From: Candidatus Thermoflexus tengchongensis | GTDB taxonomy: Bacteria > Chloroflexota > Anaerolineae > Thermoflexales > Thermoflexaceae | Length of the DNA: 64,000 bases | Assembly (NCBI GenBank): GCA_016842085.1 | Contig: JAEVEX010000006.1 | Coordinates: 1-64,000 of the forward strand | Reading direction: 5' to 3' | Shown here: in pieces, positions 1 to 10,293 of the stretch | Layout: the number at the start of each line of letters is the position of its first letter | How positions within the stretch are numbered: the stretch's first letter is position 1 | The notes under the pieces: generated by a model | What the model saw: only the letters and a program-made list of their open reading frames with translations | Database searches by the model: none | What the model was told of the DNA's origin: nothing | Program-made: the position numbers and the translations under genes

Positions 1-126
1 GGGGACAATGTGAATTTGCGGGTGCGGTTGATTGCGCCGGTGGCGATTGAGGAGGGGCTGCGCTTCGCCATCCGGGAAGGCGGGCTGACCGTCGGCGCCG
101 GCGTCGTCACCCGCATCCTGGATTAG
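1..126 (+). CDS. tuf: Elongation factor Tu, C-terminal end (partial, 5' outside window)
   Basis: Frame 1 reads [41 protein letters not shown], the conserved EF-Tu C-terminus. Confidence 0.95.
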   Translation, partial: GDNVNLRVRLIAPVAIEEGLRFAIREGGLTVGAGVVTRILD

Positions 127-344
127 AAGAACGGAAGTCCATCGCCCCCGGGGAAATGCAGGCTGGCCTCGGGTGTTCCGTTCCACCCCCCGGGCTGGAC
201 AGAAGAACGAGGTTCTGGTAAAGTAAGTCAAGGGTTACACGGTGGGCCTTCTTCCGGAGGCTCGTGGAGCCGGGCCGACCGTCAAAGGGGGCCGGCCCGG
301 CTCCAGGCGGTCATTCTCCATCTTTGAATCGGGCCGAGGCAGCT

Positions 345-506
345 ATGGCGAAAGAAGTCAGGGTAGTAATCACGCTGGCATGCACGGAGTGCAAAGAGCG
401 CAATTACACAACACAGAAGAATCGGAACAACGATCCGAACCGTCTGGAGCTTCGAAAGTATTGCCCGCGATGTCGTAAACATACTTTGCACCGGGAAACC
501 AAGTAA
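345..506 (+). CDS. rpmG: 50S ribosomal protein L33
   Basis: [53 protein letters not shown]; CxxC pairs, tuf-rpmG-trnW-secE synteny. Confidence 0.96.
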   Translation: MAKEVRVVITLACTECKERNYTTQKNRNNDPNRLELRKYCPRCRKHTLHRETK

Positions 507-529
507 ATTTCCCGGAGGATCGGATTCGC

Positions 530-602
530 AGGCCGGTAGCTCAACAGGCAGAGCAGCGGACTCCAAATCCGCAGGTTCCAGGTTCGAGTCCTGGCCGGCC
601 TG
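530..602 (+). tRNA. trnW: tRNA-Trp (CCA)
   Basis: AGGCCGG...CCGGCCT acceptor stem, anticodon loop CTCCAAA, GGTTCGAGTCC T-arm. Confidence 0.95.
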
Positions 603-681
603 CCTTGGATTGCCCTGGGACACCGTCATACGGTGTCCCAGTTTGTGTTAGGAGTTACACAGCAAAAGGAGTGTATATCCG

Positions 682-990
682 GTGGCGAAGGCTGCAGAAA
701 CCCGGCGATTCTTGCGGGGTGAGTGGGCCCCCCTTCGATATCTGCGAGAGGTTCAGGGGGAGCTCAAGAAAGTCCGCTGGCCAGACCGGGAAGAGCTGTA
801 TCGGTTAACCGGGGTGGTTCTGGCGGTCACAATTGGGATGTCGATCCTCCTGGGGCTGGTGGATTATTTCTTCTTCTGGCTATTCGGTGGAATTTTCACC
901 ACGCCTCAGGATCCTCTGCGATTGGGCATCGCGATTGTGGGTAGTCTGGTGGGTCTGGGTGCCCTTGCTTACGCGTTAACCAGGGATTAG
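682..990 (+). CDS. secE: Preprotein translocase subunit SecE (GTG start)
   Basis: ELKKVRWPDREEL motif, one TM segment, directly upstream of nusG. Confidence 0.93.
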   Translation: MAKAAETRRFLRGEWAPLRYLREVQGELKKVRWPDREELYRLTGVVLAVTIGMSILLGLVDYFFFWLFGGIFTTPQDPLRLGIAIVGSLVGLGALAYALTRD

Positions 991-1293
991 AGGATCCGGA
1001 TCAGGCAGGAGTGATGGGAGGTCGCTTCCGTCGTCGGAATCTCCTTCCCATATCTGCCAGCAGGGATATCCATACGAGGGGAAGGGATGGGTGTGGCTGG
1101 GCGGGGTGTGGGGAAGTCCCGCCCAGCCCTGTTTGGCGAAAGGGGAACGCTGCTGGTCTCCTCCTGAGGGCTTTTGGGGCCAGGCCGACGCGGGTAGGAG
1201 ACCTTCTGTGCGCTCCATCTGAACCCGAGTGCATAAATCCTGGCGGTTTTAAGCGAAGTTCTCTTAATTTCTGTCGTTAGAAAAGGGAGACCT

Positions 1294-2001
1294 ATGAACT
1301 GGGAAGAAGAGCGGTCCTTGCCTCAGGAATCCTTTGAAGTAGATGAGGAATCCCTGGAAGAGTTGCTGCGTGAGCTGGAGATCGAGGAACCCCCCACGAC
1401 GTCGATCCGCGATAAAGAGGAGGAGGAGCGCGCGGCGGTTTCCCGGGCGGAGGAGGAAGGCCCGCCGGTGGCCTCTCAGGAACGGGCCTGGTATATTGTG
1501 CATTGTTATGCCGGCTCTGAGCACAAGGTGAAGCACAGCCTGGAGCAGCGGATCGCCTCCCTGGGTATGCAGCACAAGATCTTCAACATCGTGGTCCCGG
1601 AGGAGGAAGAGATCGAGATCCGGGAGGGGAAGAAGCGGCCGGTCCGACGGCGAATTTACCCGGGCTATATCCTGGTGGAGATGATCATGGACGAGGACTC
1701 CTGGGCGGTGGTCCGATTCACGCCTGGAGTCACCGGTTTTGTGGGAATGGGCAATCAACCCACTCCACTGCGCCCGGAGGAGGTCCAGGCGATTTTCAAG
1801 CGCATGGAGAGCAAGGCCCCACGAATTCGCGTCACCTTCAAACCCGGGCAGAAGGTCCGCATCACGGAAGGACCTTTCGCGGATTTTGTGGGGATCGTCG
1901 ACGATATCGATCCGGATAAAGCCAAGGTCCGGGTTCTCGTCTCCTTCTTTGGGCGAGAAACGCCGGTGGAGCTGGATTTTACTCAGGTGGAGAAAATTTA
2001 G
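1294..2001 (+). CDS. nusG: Transcription termination/antitermination protein NusG
   Basis: WYIVHCYAGSEHKVKHSLEQR...YPGYILVEM...PGVTGFVG...KOW GPFADFVGIVDDID; acidic N-terminal extension. Confidence 0.96.
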   Translation: MNWEEERSLPQESFEVDEESLEELLRELEIEEPPTTSIRDKEEEERAAVSRAEEEGPPVASQERAWYIVHCYAGSEHKVKHSLEQRIASLGMQHKIFNIVVPEEEEIEIREGKKRPVRRRIYPGYILVEMIMDEDSWAVVRFTPGVTGFVGMGNQPTPLRPEEVQAIFKRMESKAPRIRVTFKPGQKVRITEGPFADFVGIVDDIDPDKAKVRVLVSFFGRETPVELDFTQVEKI

Positions 2002-2198
2002 TCAGGAGTTAGGCAGTTGACCTCTTGCTGAGGGCCTTTTGGGCCGTAGGGGGCGCCTTCGGTGCCTTCCACGGCCTCTCGTTCGAGATGTTTCTTCAGG
2101 TGGGGTTTTTTCATGAGATGCGGGCCCACCAGAGGTGGCCCGCTCTCCACAGAAAGCTTCTCATCTACGGGGCATTTCGTTTCGTAAGGAGATCATCT

Positions 2199-2624
2199 AT
2201 GGCGAAGAAGGTCAAAGCGGTCATCAAGCTTCAGATCGAAGCGGGCAAGGCGAACCCGGCACCTCCAATTGGGCCGACTCTGGCCCCTCATGGGGTCAAT
2301 GTGATGGCGTTTTGTAAGGAATACAACGCCCGCACGGCGCACATGGCCGGCCAGATTGTGCCGGTGGAGGTCACGATCTACACGGATGGCTCCTTCACGA
2401 TGGAGCTCAAGACTCCGCCGGTGTCTGATCTTCTCCGTCGAGCAGCCGGCATCGAGAAAGGCTCCTCGGAGCCGAACCGGCAGATCGTCGGTCGGATCAC
2501 CCGACAGCAGCTCCGGGAGATCGCGGAGCTTAAAATGAAGGATCTGAACACGGAGGACATCGAGGCGGCTATGCGGATGATCGCCGGCACGGCCCGTAGT
2601 ATGGGGATCCAGATCGTGGATTAG
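2199..2624 (+). CDS. rplK: 50S ribosomal protein L11
   Basis: [46 protein letters not shown]. Confidence 0.97.
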   Translation: MAKKVKAVIKLQIEAGKANPAPPIGPTLAPHGVNVMAFCKEYNARTAHMAGQIVPVEVTIYTDGSFTMELKTPPVSDLLRRAAGIEKGSSEPNRQIVGRITRQQLREIAELKMKDLNTEDIEAAMRMIAGTARSMGIQIVD

Positions 2625-2747
2625 ACGTTACGCCGTTGACCCCCTTTGCGGGGGCTATTCTATCTCCTGGGATGGGGCAGCGGCGGATATCCGGATGAAG
2701 ATGTGGGAGGGCCGGAACGGCCCGTGCGCACCACAGGAGGCTCAAAA

Positions 2748-3467
2748 ATGGGCGAACGAGGGAAGAAATATCTGGAGGCGTTGAAGAAGGTGGATCGGGA
2801 GCGCCTCTATTCTCCGCGCGAGGCGCTGGAGCTGGTCAAGGAGACCAGCTACACCCGATTCGATGGCACGGTTGAGGTTCACATGCGTCTGGGGGTGGAT
2901 CCGCGCCATGCGGACCAGCAGGTGCGTGGGGTGGTTGTTCTTCCCCACGGGCTGGGCAAGCAGGTCCGTGTTCTGGTGTTCGCGGCCGGGGAGGCCGCGC
3001 GGATCGCCCAGGAGGCCGGTGCGGATTACATCATCAGCGATGATGAAGGGATCAAACGGATCCAGGAGGGATGGACGGACTTCGATGTGGCCATCGCGAC
3101 GCCAGATATGATGCCGAAGGTCGGCCGATTGGGACGGATCCTGGGCCCCCGCGGGTTGATGCCGAACCCCCGGGCGGGCACGGTGGTGAATCCGGAGGAT
3201 CTTCCCCGGGCGATCCGGGAGGCGAAAGCGGGCCGGGTGGAGTTCCGGGTGGATAAGACCGCCAACCTCCACGTGCCCATCGGCAAGGTCAGTTTCTCGG
3301 TGGATCAACTGCTGGAGAATTTCGCAGCCCTGATGGACGCGGTGAAGAAAGCCCGACCCTCCGGGTTGAAGGGACCCTACATCCGAAAGGTGGTCGTCAG
3401 CGCGACCATGGGGCCCGGCATCAAAGTGGATCCGGTGGCTGCTCAGTCTCTGGAAATCGCTGCCTGA
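2748..3467 (+). CDS. rplA: 50S ribosomal protein L1
   Basis: [23 protein letters not shown]...[29 protein letters not shown]. Confidence 0.97.
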   Translation: MGERGKKYLEALKKVDRERLYSPREALELVKETSYTRFDGTVEVHMRLGVDPRHADQQVRGVVVLPHGLGKQVRVLVFAAGEAARIAQEAGADYIISDDEGIKRIQEGWTDFDVAIATPDMMPKVGRLGRILGPRGLMPNPRAGTVVNPEDLPRAIREAKAGRVEFRVDKTANLHVPIGKVSFSVDQLLENFAALMDAVKKARPSGLKGPYIRKVVVSATMGPGIKVDPVAAQSLEIAA

Positions 3468-3660
3468 TGGAGAAGGGGAATGCGTTTCGGGCTGGGCTGA
3501 CTGCCTCCGGCTGCCGGCCCAGTCCCCGGATATAACTGTCTGATCTGACCCCTGCCGTTGAAATCAGGTGCGCTTTCGCTTAATGGGGTAGATCCCCGCC
3601 TGTCGAGGCAGGGCGCAGAACGAACCTTCCCTCGTCGATCGGGAATCGGCGAGAGGGTTG

Positions 3661-3704
3661 CCGGTGCGCCCCTGCCTGGACTGGCGGGGGCGCACCGGTT
3701 TTTT
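3661..3704 (+). terminator. Intrinsic terminator/attenuator in the rplA-rplJ intergenic region
   Basis: Perfect 12-bp stem CCGGTGCGCCCC / GGGGCGCACCGG followed by TTTTTT. Confidence 0.85.
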
Positions 3705-3863
3705 GTATTCATAGCTTGCGCGGTCGGTGGTCGCTCCATTCGAGCGGCCCCTAATCCCCGGATTGCCCGGGGAGAGGCCATCCACACCGGAGAAAGCAAA
3801 ATACGTTCCGACCCTGCAGGAAAACCGGTGGCGCAACTGCTAACTTATTCGAGGAGGTGGGGC

Positions 3864-4403
3864 TTGCCGTTTACGCGCGCTGAGAAGGAACAGATGATCG
3901 CGCAGTATCGGGAGCTGCTCTCCCACAGCCAGGCCCTGATCCTTGCGGACTACCAGGGGCTGGACGCGCAGGGCATGTATCGGCTTCGCCAGAAGGTCAA
4001 GAAGTCCGGTGGGGCGTTCCATGTCACGAAGAACACGCTCCTCCGTATCGCCCTGCAGCAGGCCGGGTGGATCGTGCCGGAGGATCTGCTGGAAGGCCCC
4101 ACGGCGGCGGCCTTCTGCCTGGAGGATCCTCCTGCGGTCGCTAAAGCGCTGCTGGAGTTCGCCGAGGAAAGCAAGGTCCTCAAGATCAAGGGCGGGCTGC
4201 TGGATGGGCGCCGGCTGCGCCCGGAGGATGTGAAGGCGCTTTCCGAATTGCCGCCGCGACCAGTGGTGCTGGGCCAGGTCCTGGGGGCGATCCAGGCCCC
4301 GGCGGCCCACCTGGCCGGCGTGCTGACCGCTGTTCTGCAGCAGGTCGTCGGCGTGCTGCAGGCGCGGGCCGATCAACTGAAAGAGACTTCCCAAACCGCT
4401 TAA
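3864..4403 (+). CDS. rplJ: 50S ribosomal protein L10 (TTG start)
   Basis: [32 protein letters not shown]...[19 protein letters not shown] ribosome-binding site. Confidence 0.94.
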   Translation: MPFTRAEKEQMIAQYRELLSHSQALILADYQGLDAQGMYRLRQKVKKSGGAFHVTKNTLLRIALQQAGWIVPEDLLEGPTAAAFCLEDPPAVAKALLEFAEESKVLKIKGGLLDGRRLRPEDVKALSELPPRPVVLGQVLGAIQAPAAHLAGVLTAVLQQVVGVLQARADQLKETSQTA

Positions 4404-4425
4404 ATCCTCTGGAGGTGATTTTCCC

Positions 4426-4818
4426 ATGGCGGATCTTCAGAAGCTGGTCGAGGAGTTGAGCAGCCTGACTTTGCTGGAAGCCGTGGAGCTTGTGAAGTTG
4501 CTGGAGGAGCGCTGGGGCGTGAAGGCGGCCGCTCCTGTCGCTGTTGCCGCTGCTGTCCCGGCTGCGGCCCCCGGTGCCCCGGCTGCCGCCCCGGCCGTTG
4601 AGGAGAAAACGGAGTTCGATGTGATCCTCAAGGAGGTCGGGCCGAAGAAGATCGAGGTAATCAAGGTGGTGCGCCAGCTGACCAACCTGGGCCTCAAAGA
4701 GGCCAAGGATCTGGTCGAGGCCGCCCCCAAGCCGGTCCTCGAGGGCGTCAGCAAGGAAGTGGCTCAGGACGCCAAGGCGAAGCTGGAGGCCGTGGGCGCT
4801 GTCGTGGAGATCAAGTGA
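4426..4818 (+). CDS. rplL: 50S ribosomal protein L7/L12
   Basis: [39 protein letters not shown]...[33 protein letters not shown]. Confidence 0.97.
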   Translation: MADLQKLVEELSSLTLLEAVELVKLLEERWGVKAAAPVAVAAAVPAAAPGAPAAAPAVEEKTEFDVILKEVGPKKIEVIKVVRQLTNLGLKEAKDLVEAAPKPVLEGVSKEVAQDAKAKLEAVGAVVEIK

Positions 4819-4856
4819 AGCCACGCAGCGTGGAGAGGGGGTGTCAGGAAAGCGAA

Positions 4857-4893
4857 ATCGTGGGGCGGGCAACTTCACCGCCCGCCCCACGAT
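4857..4893. terminator. Stem-loop between convergent rplL and the GH5-like gene
   Basis: 14-bp perfect inverted repeat ATCGTGGGGCGGGC / GCCCGCCCCACGAT; no clear U-tract. Confidence 0.55.
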
Positions 4894-4952
4894 CCCCCCG
4901 AACCCGGTCTGTGGGCGAAGGGCGGCCAGACCGTGGGCCTTCCCTGTTCGCG

Positions 4953-6182
4953 TCAGCCATGGGCGGAATCGCCCGCTTGCAGAAACCGCGCATAGAGCTC
5001 ACGTAAGGCGTCCCCGGGACGCGCCTCGTAATCCTCGGGCACCGGCAATGGGGCCGGAGGAGAAACGACCGGGCGCTTCCGGGCGGCGAAGCGGGCGACG
5101 GCTTCCACGGCGGGTTTTCGGCTCCCATCCGGCCGCAGCAACCCGAAGTGCCGCTCGTGCACCAGCCGGTCGCACGGGGGGCGATCCCACAGATCCGGAT
5201 GGTAATCACTGAAACACCAGATGAACGCCCCCAGCGCTCCTGCCTGATACAGGGCCTCCAGCGCTCGCTCCAGGAAAGCAGCTGCTTCCTCTTCCGAAAT
5301 GAGGGTTACCTCAAGGGAGCGATCTTCCAGCCGGATCGGAACCTTATAGGTGGGTTGACCTGGTGGGGCCGTGGGCAGCCCGAACTCTTCGAAGAGCACG
5401 GGTTTCCCACCCAGGCTGGCGGTGAGACGCGTCAGGAAGGCCAGCGCCTGCTCATCCAGCGGATGCCGCGCCCATCGGGCGTAAACCGGGTAGCCGTGCA
5501 TGCAAAGGAAATCCAGCATGGGCGCCAGGGTGCGGATCCGAAATCCCAGATCTTCCTCCAGGACCGGGCTATGGAAGCCGATGGTGATGGGATGTGCTGG
5601 GTCAAACGCCCGAAGGGCCTGGGTCAGGGTGGATAGCCAGCGGGCCGCCGCCTCCGGCGTGCGGGGGCGTAACACGAGATCCGGCTCGTTCCCCAGATCC
5701 CAGGCGAGCAGGGCTGGGTGATCTCGCAATGCCTGTGCCGCCGCTTCCAGCATCCGAACCTGGGCTTCCAGGGCGAGGGGATCCTCGTAAAGATCCCGAA
5801 GGCGTCCTTTCACCGTGCGCCCGCCTGCGATCAGGCGAAAGCGGGGATCGCTTTCCCGCTCCCCGTTGAGCAACCACGGTGGCAACCAGTTAACCCCGCT
5901 CATATGGCCGGTGAACAACGTAACGATCACCCGCAGCCCATGCATGTGGGCCAGGTCCAGGACCTGACGGAGACGCTCGAGCATCCGTGGATCCACGGCA
6001 TGAGGTTCGGGCATGAAATCTTCCCACATGAGGAAGATGCGGACCCCATCCAGATGCCACGAGGCGATCTCCGCCATATCGGCCCGGACTTCTTCGGGGT
6101 CAAATTGTTTCCACCAGAACATCGCTTTGGTGCGCGGCCAGTAATTCACGCCGACCAGAAAATGAAAACCCCATGCCGCCAT
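4953..6182 (-). CDS. GH5-like (cellulase/mannanase superfamily) glycoside hydrolase
   Basis: TIM-barrel type sequence: GVNYWPRTKAMFWW..., LLAWDLGNEPD, PVLFEEFGLP catalytic-type motifs. Confidence 0.75.
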   Translation of the reverse strand: MAAWGFHFLVGVNYWPRTKAMFWWKQFDPEEVRADMAEIASWHLDGVRIFLMWEDFMPEPHAVDPRMLERLRQVLDLAHMHGLRVIVTLFTGHMSGVNWLPPWLLNGERESDPRFRLIAGGRTVKGRLRDLYEDPLALEAQVRMLEAAAQALRDHPALLAWDLGNEPDLVLRPRTPEAAARWLSTLTQALRAFDPAHPITIGFHSPVLEEDLGFRIRTLAPMLDFLCMHGYPVYARWARHPLDEQALAFLTRLTASLGGKPVLFEEFGLPTAPPGQPTYKVPIRLEDRSLEVTLISEEEAAAFLERALEALYQAGALGAFIWCFSDYHPDLWDRPPCDRLVHERHFGLLRPDGSRKPAVEAVARFAARKRPVVSPPAPLPVPEDYEARPGDALRELYARFLQAGDSAHG

Positions 6183-6202
6183 CGGCGTTCCCTCCACAAG
6201 AA

Positions 6203-7078
6203 TCAACGTCCCCGGCAGAATCGTTCCACATCTTCTTTCTGAACTGTCGCCACCCCGATCACCGTATCAGCCCCGCCGTAGTAAACATAATATGTGCCAT
6301 CAATCTCCACGGCTCCACATGTGAAAACCACATTGGGGACCTGTCCCTCCCGTTCCCATGGGGTTTCCGGGGAAAGAATGGGTGCTTCCTGGCGTCGGAT
6401 CACCCGGGCGGGATCTTCCAGATCCAGGAGGGCGATCCCGAGCCGATACACCCGATCATCATCCACCCCATGGTAGAAGAGCAGCCAGCCCCATTCCGTC
6501 CGGATCGGTTGCGCGCCAGCTCCGATCTTCCAGGACTCCCAGGTCCCCGGACGGGGCCGCATGATCACCTGATGATCCGTCCAGTGGATCAGATCGTCCG
6601 AATAGGCGAGCCAGATGTCCGGGGGTCTCCGATGGAGCATCGCATACCGCCCGTTGATCTTCTCCGGGAAGAGGGCCGCATCCTTGTTGTCTTCATCCGG
6701 AAGAAGAATCCCGTGTCGCGTCCAGGTGATGAAGTTCGTGGTGGAGGCCATGGAGATCCGGACCTCGGACCCAGAGTAGGCGGTGTAAAGGACATAGAAT
6801 TTCCCTTCCAGCCACGTAATGCGCGGATCCTCCACCCCCCGGGCTTCCCAGGGCGCAGCCGGGCTCAGGACCGGCTGGTCCAGCCGGTAAAAGGTGAGGC
6901 CATCCGGGCTGACCGCATACCCCAGGCGGGAGATCATATCCTCGCCCATGGCCCGGTAGAGCATGTGAACCAGGCCGTTATGATAGACAACGCCGGCGTT
7001 AAAGACATAGCGGGACTCCCATGGATGATGGGGCAGGGGTTTCAGGATGGGTTCAGGATGACGGGTGAGATGAAGCAT
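6203..7078 (-). CDS. GH130-family beta-mannoside phosphorylase/hydrolase-like protein
   Basis: NAGVVYHNGLVHMLYRAMGED...GVEDPRITWLEGKFYVLYTAYS...YHGVDDDRVYRLGIALLDLEDPARVIRRQEAPIL; five-bladed propeller GH130 signature. Confidence 0.85.
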   Translation of the reverse strand: MLHLTRHPEPILKPLPHHPWESRYVFNAGVVYHNGLVHMLYRAMGEDMISRLGYAVSPDGLTFYRLDQPVLSPAAPWEARGVEDPRITWLEGKFYVLYTAYSGSEVRISMASTTNFITWTRHGILLPDEDNKDAALFPEKINGRYAMLHRRPPDIWLAYSDDLIHWTDHQVIMRPRPGTWESWKIGAGAQPIRTEWGWLLFYHGVDDDRVYRLGIALLDLEDPARVIRRQEAPILSPETPWEREGQVPNVVFTCGAVEIDGTYYVYYGGADTVIGVATVQKEDVERFCRGR

Positions 7079-7298
7079 CGGAGCCCTCCTCATGATCGTG
7101 TTGAGATGGGATACGGCGGGCAACCTCCCGCCGGATGGACCAGACCAGAAGCGCCAGGAATCCCCCGCTGATCAGCAGAGCCAGAACATCCACCACGAAG
7201 GCGGGAGATCCGGGTGACAGGAAGGGAAGCGCCATCAGGGCAAGCAGGAACAGCGTCAGGCCCATGGTGAAGGCGAGGCGGCTGAGGGCGGGCGCCAT
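7053..7298 (-). CDS. Small two-TM membrane protein of unknown function
   Basis: MAPALSRLAFTMGLTLFLLALMALPFLSPGSPAFVVDVLALLISGGFLALLVWSIRRE; overlaps neighbouring genes as in a tight operon. Confidence 0.55.
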   Translation of the reverse strand: MAPALSRLAFTMGLTLFLLALMALPFLSPGSPAFVVDVLALLISGGFLALLVWSIRREVARRIPSQHDHEEGSDASSHPSS

Positions 7299-8287
7299 GG
7301 GGGGATCTCCTGAGCGAAATGGCAGGCCACCTGGTGATCGGCCGGACCTTCCAGGGCAGGTGGGGTCTCCCGACAGATCGGTTGGGCGTAAGGGCAGCGC
7401 GGATGGAAGCGACAGCCGGAGGGCGGCCGTCGCGGATCCGGCGGATCGATCTCCTGAAGCGCCACCGGGCGGGTCGCCTGTGCGATCCGGGGATCCGGGA
7501 CGGGAACTGCGGAGAGAAGGGCCTGGAGATAGGGATGACGGGGGTTCTCCAGGACCCTGCGGAAGGCACCGTGCTCCACGATCTTCCCCAGATACATGAC
7601 CGCCAGCTGCCCTTCCTCCGCCAGGTATCGGGCGGTTGCCAAGTCGTGGGTGATATAGAGGATGGCGATGCCCAGGCGGCGGTTCAGCTCGCGCAGCAGC
7701 TGCAGGATGGAGAGCCGTAGCGAGACATCGATCATGGAGACCGGCTCGTCGGCCACGATCAGGCACGGCTGCACCGTGAGCGCCCGGGCGAGGAGCACGC
7801 GCTGGCGCTGGCCCCCGCTCAGCTGATGGGGATATTTATCCAGGAACAGCTCCGGCGGCGTCAGCCCGACCTGTTCCAGGAGCTCCGCTGCCCGCTCGCG
7901 GGCCTCCCGTTCATTCCGGGCGATCCGGTGGTGAAGAAGAGGGGCCTTTAATGATTGATAAACCGTGCGGACCGGGTTCAGGGCGGCGAAGGCGTCCTGA
8001 TGCACCAGCTGGACAGCCCGCCGGTATTTGAGGAAAGTGCGACGATCCATGGCCCATAGATCCTGTCCCTGGAAAAGGATGCGCCCCCGGGTCGGTCGGT
8101 AGAGGCCCGCCACCAGTTTGCCCAGGGTGGTTTTCCCGCTTCCGGTTTCCCCGACCAGCGCCAGGATCCCGCCCTCGGGGATCGTCAGCGATACCCCAGC
8201 GACTGCCTCCACCCGCTCCCGCGAGAGCCATCCTCGTCGGAAGATCAGCCAGACCTCTTCCAGCGCAACCAGTGTTCGGTTCCTCAT
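7256..8287 (-). CDS. Opp/Dpp-type ABC transporter ATP-binding protein (OppF/DppF-like)
   Basis: Walker A GETGSGKTT, LSGGQRQR, C-terminal CRFHPRCPYAQPIC motif. Confidence 0.93.
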   Translation of the reverse strand: MRNRTLVALEEVWLIFRRGWLSRERVEAVAGVSLTIPEGGILALVGETGSGKTTLGKLVAGLYRPTRGRILFQGQDLWAMDRRTFLKYRRAVQLVHQDAFAALNPVRTVYQSLKAPLLHHRIARNEREARERAAELLEQVGLTPPELFLDKYPHQLSGGQRQRVLLARALTVQPCLIVADEPVSMIDVSLRLSILQLLRELNRRLGIAILYITHDLATARYLAEEGQLAVMYLGKIVEHGAFRRVLENPRHPYLQALLSAVPVPDPRIAQATRPVALQEIDPPDPRRPPSGCRFHPRCPYAQPICRETPPALEGPADHQVACHFAQEIPPWRPPSAASPSPWA

Positions 8288-8424
8288 ATGGGGCTCTCTG
8301 AGCCTTTGTTCTACAGGACTCACACCGTTGGGCTTGAATGGCGGAGGCGAGATAGCCCCTTTATCCTTGAACTCCTGAAGGGGCACAGCCGGCCTTTCTC
8401 TGAGAGCTTTTAAGGTTGTTAGCC

Positions 8425-9435
8425 CTACAGCTTATAGGCTGGGGCCTCCTGAGCGACCCGTTGCCAGTGATGACATGCCACCCGACGGCTGCCGACATCC
8501 TCGAGGGCCGGCTCCACCCGACGGCATATTTCATCCGCATACGGACATCGGGGGTGGAAACGGCAACCCGGAGGCGGATGTCGCAGATCTGGAGGGGCCC
8601 CGGGGATTGGACGCTTCCCAGTCAGATCCCCGCGGAGGGTCGGCACCGCCTGAAGGAGACCCCGGGTATAGGGATGATAGGGTATTTCGAAAAGAGTCTC
8701 GGGGGGTGCCTCTTCCACGATCTGACCGGCATACATAATCAGAACCCGGCGAGCCGTCTTCGCTACCACTGCCAGATCGTGGGTCAGGAGGAGCATCGTC
8801 AGCCCCAGCTGCTCCTGGATCTCCCGCAGGATCTCCAGAATATGGGCCTGCGTGATCACATCCAGGGCGGTGGTGGGCTCGTCCAGGATCAGGAGCCGGG
8901 GGGTCATGAGCAGGCTCATAGCGATCAGCACCCGCTGGCGCATCCCCCCGCTGAGCTCATGGGGATAAGCCCGGAGAACCCGGGAGGGCTCCAGGCGGAC
9001 CATGCGCAGGCACCGGGCGGCCCGGTCCAGGATCTCCTCACGGGGCATCGGATGGTGAGCCCGAACGGTCTCGATCATCTGCTCCGCGATGCGCATGACC
9101 GGGTTAAGGGCGTTCTGGGCTCCCTGGAAGACCATCGCGATGTCCCGCCATCGGCGCTCCCGCATTTGAGAGGCGCTTAACTGGAGAAGCTCTACCGGCT
9201 TCCCTTCGCCGTCCCCCCACCACAACAGGCGTCCGCCGGAGATGAAGCCGGGCGGCGGGACCAGGCGGATCAGTGCCAGGGCGGTGGTGCTCTTGCCGCT
9301 TCCGCTCTCCCCGACCAGGGCGACGAATTCCCCATGGGCCAGGTCAAACGACACGCCATCCACGGCGATCAGGCGCCCGTGCCATCCCAGGTCAAAAGTT
9401 ACTTGCAGATCGCGAACCTGCAGCAAGGGCTTCAT
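8425..9435 (-). CDS. Opp/Dpp-type ABC transporter ATP-binding protein (OppD/DppD-like)
   Basis: [31 protein letters not shown]. Confidence 0.93.
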   Translation of the reverse strand: MKPLLQVRDLQVTFDLGWHGRLIAVDGVSFDLAHGEFVALVGESGSGKSTTALALIRLVPPPGFISGGRLLWWGDGEGKPVELLQLSASQMRERRWRDIAMVFQGAQNALNPVMRIAEQMIETVRAHHPMPREEILDRAARCLRMVRLEPSRVLRAYPHELSGGMRQRVLIAMSLLMTPRLLILDEPTTALDVITQAHILEILREIQEQLGLTMLLLTHDLAVVAKTARRVLIMYAGQIVEEAPPETLFEIPYHPYTRGLLQAVPTLRGDLTGKRPIPGAPPDLRHPPPGCRFHPRCPYADEICRRVEPALEDVGSRRVACHHWQRVAQEAPAYKL

Positions 9436-10292
9436 GCCGGTGCCCGGAGACGAGGGTTCAGGATCTCATCCAGCCCATGGGCGAAGAAGATGGCCCCCAG
9501 CTGGAAGAGGACAATCACCGCCATCGGCGCGACCACGTAGTGAAGGGCATTGGGGATATAGATTGCGCCGGTCTGGAACACGGCCAGGTTGAGCATGGTG
9601 CCCCAGTTGGTCGGGGAGAAGGGAGCCAACCCCAGGAAGATCAGCCCGACACTGGCCGTGATGGCATCCCGCATGATCCGGATGAAATGAATGACCACGA
9701 AGGGCGTCAGGTTGGGGAACAGCTCTCGCAGCAGGATATGGGCGGTCCCCAGGCCCAGGACGCGGGCGGCCTCGACGAACTCCCGCTCCTTCAGCGAGAG
9801 GATCTGGGAGCGGACGGCCCGGGCCAGCGGTCCCCACATCCACAGGCTGATCAGCGCGGCGAATCCAATCGGATCCCGGACCTGGAACACGGAGCCGATC
9901 AGGAGGTAAACCGGCACCGCAGGCACAGTGAGCTGAATGTTGGTCAGCAACATCAGGAAAGCGTCTACCATCCCCCCGGAATAGCCAGCGAGGGCTCCGA
10001 TCCCCACGGCCAGGGATGTCGTGAAGAGGGCCGTGAGGACCGCGATCGCCAGCACGTCCCGGGAGCCGTGGACGATCTGGGCCAGCACATCCCGGCCGGC
10101 GTAATCGGTCCCCAGCGGGTGGGCCAGGGACGGCGGGCGGAAGCGCTCGGCGTAGCGCATCGTGGGATCCAGGGGGATGAGCTCGGGCCCGATCAGCGCC
10201 ATCAGCAGATAACCGGCCAGGATCAGGCCCCCGGCCAGAGCCCGTCGGTTTCCCCGCAATGCGCTCAGGAAATCGCTCAGGAATGCGCGCAC
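9432..10292 (-). CDS. ABC transporter permease (DppC-like)
   Basis: HPLGTDYAGRDVLAQIVHGSRDVL...EFVEAARVLGLG EAA loop. Confidence 0.93.
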   Translation of the reverse strand: MRAFLSDFLSALRGNRRALAGGLILAGYLLMALIGPELIPLDPTMRYAERFRPPSLAHPLGTDYAGRDVLAQIVHGSRDVLAIAVLTALFTTSLAVGIGALAGYSGGMVDAFLMLLTNIQLTVPAVPVYLLIGSVFQVRDPIGFAALISLWMWGPLARAVRSQILSLKEREFVEAARVLGLGTAHILLRELFPNLTPFVVIHFIRIMRDAITASVGLIFLGLAPFSPTNWGTMLNLAVFQTGAIYIPNALHYVVAPMAVIVLFQLGAIFFAHGLDEILNPRLRAPA

Positions 10293-10293
10293 C

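Noticed and set aside
2005-2011. GTTAGGC core as a second attC
   Set aside because: Isolated 7-mer at 2008 region between nusG and rplK without paired inverted arms; chance occurrence.
8413-8440. TTGTTAGCCC...GGCT near the ABC ATPase boundary as an attC/att site
   Set aside because: No canonical core or inner inverted repeats; short intergenic sequence only.
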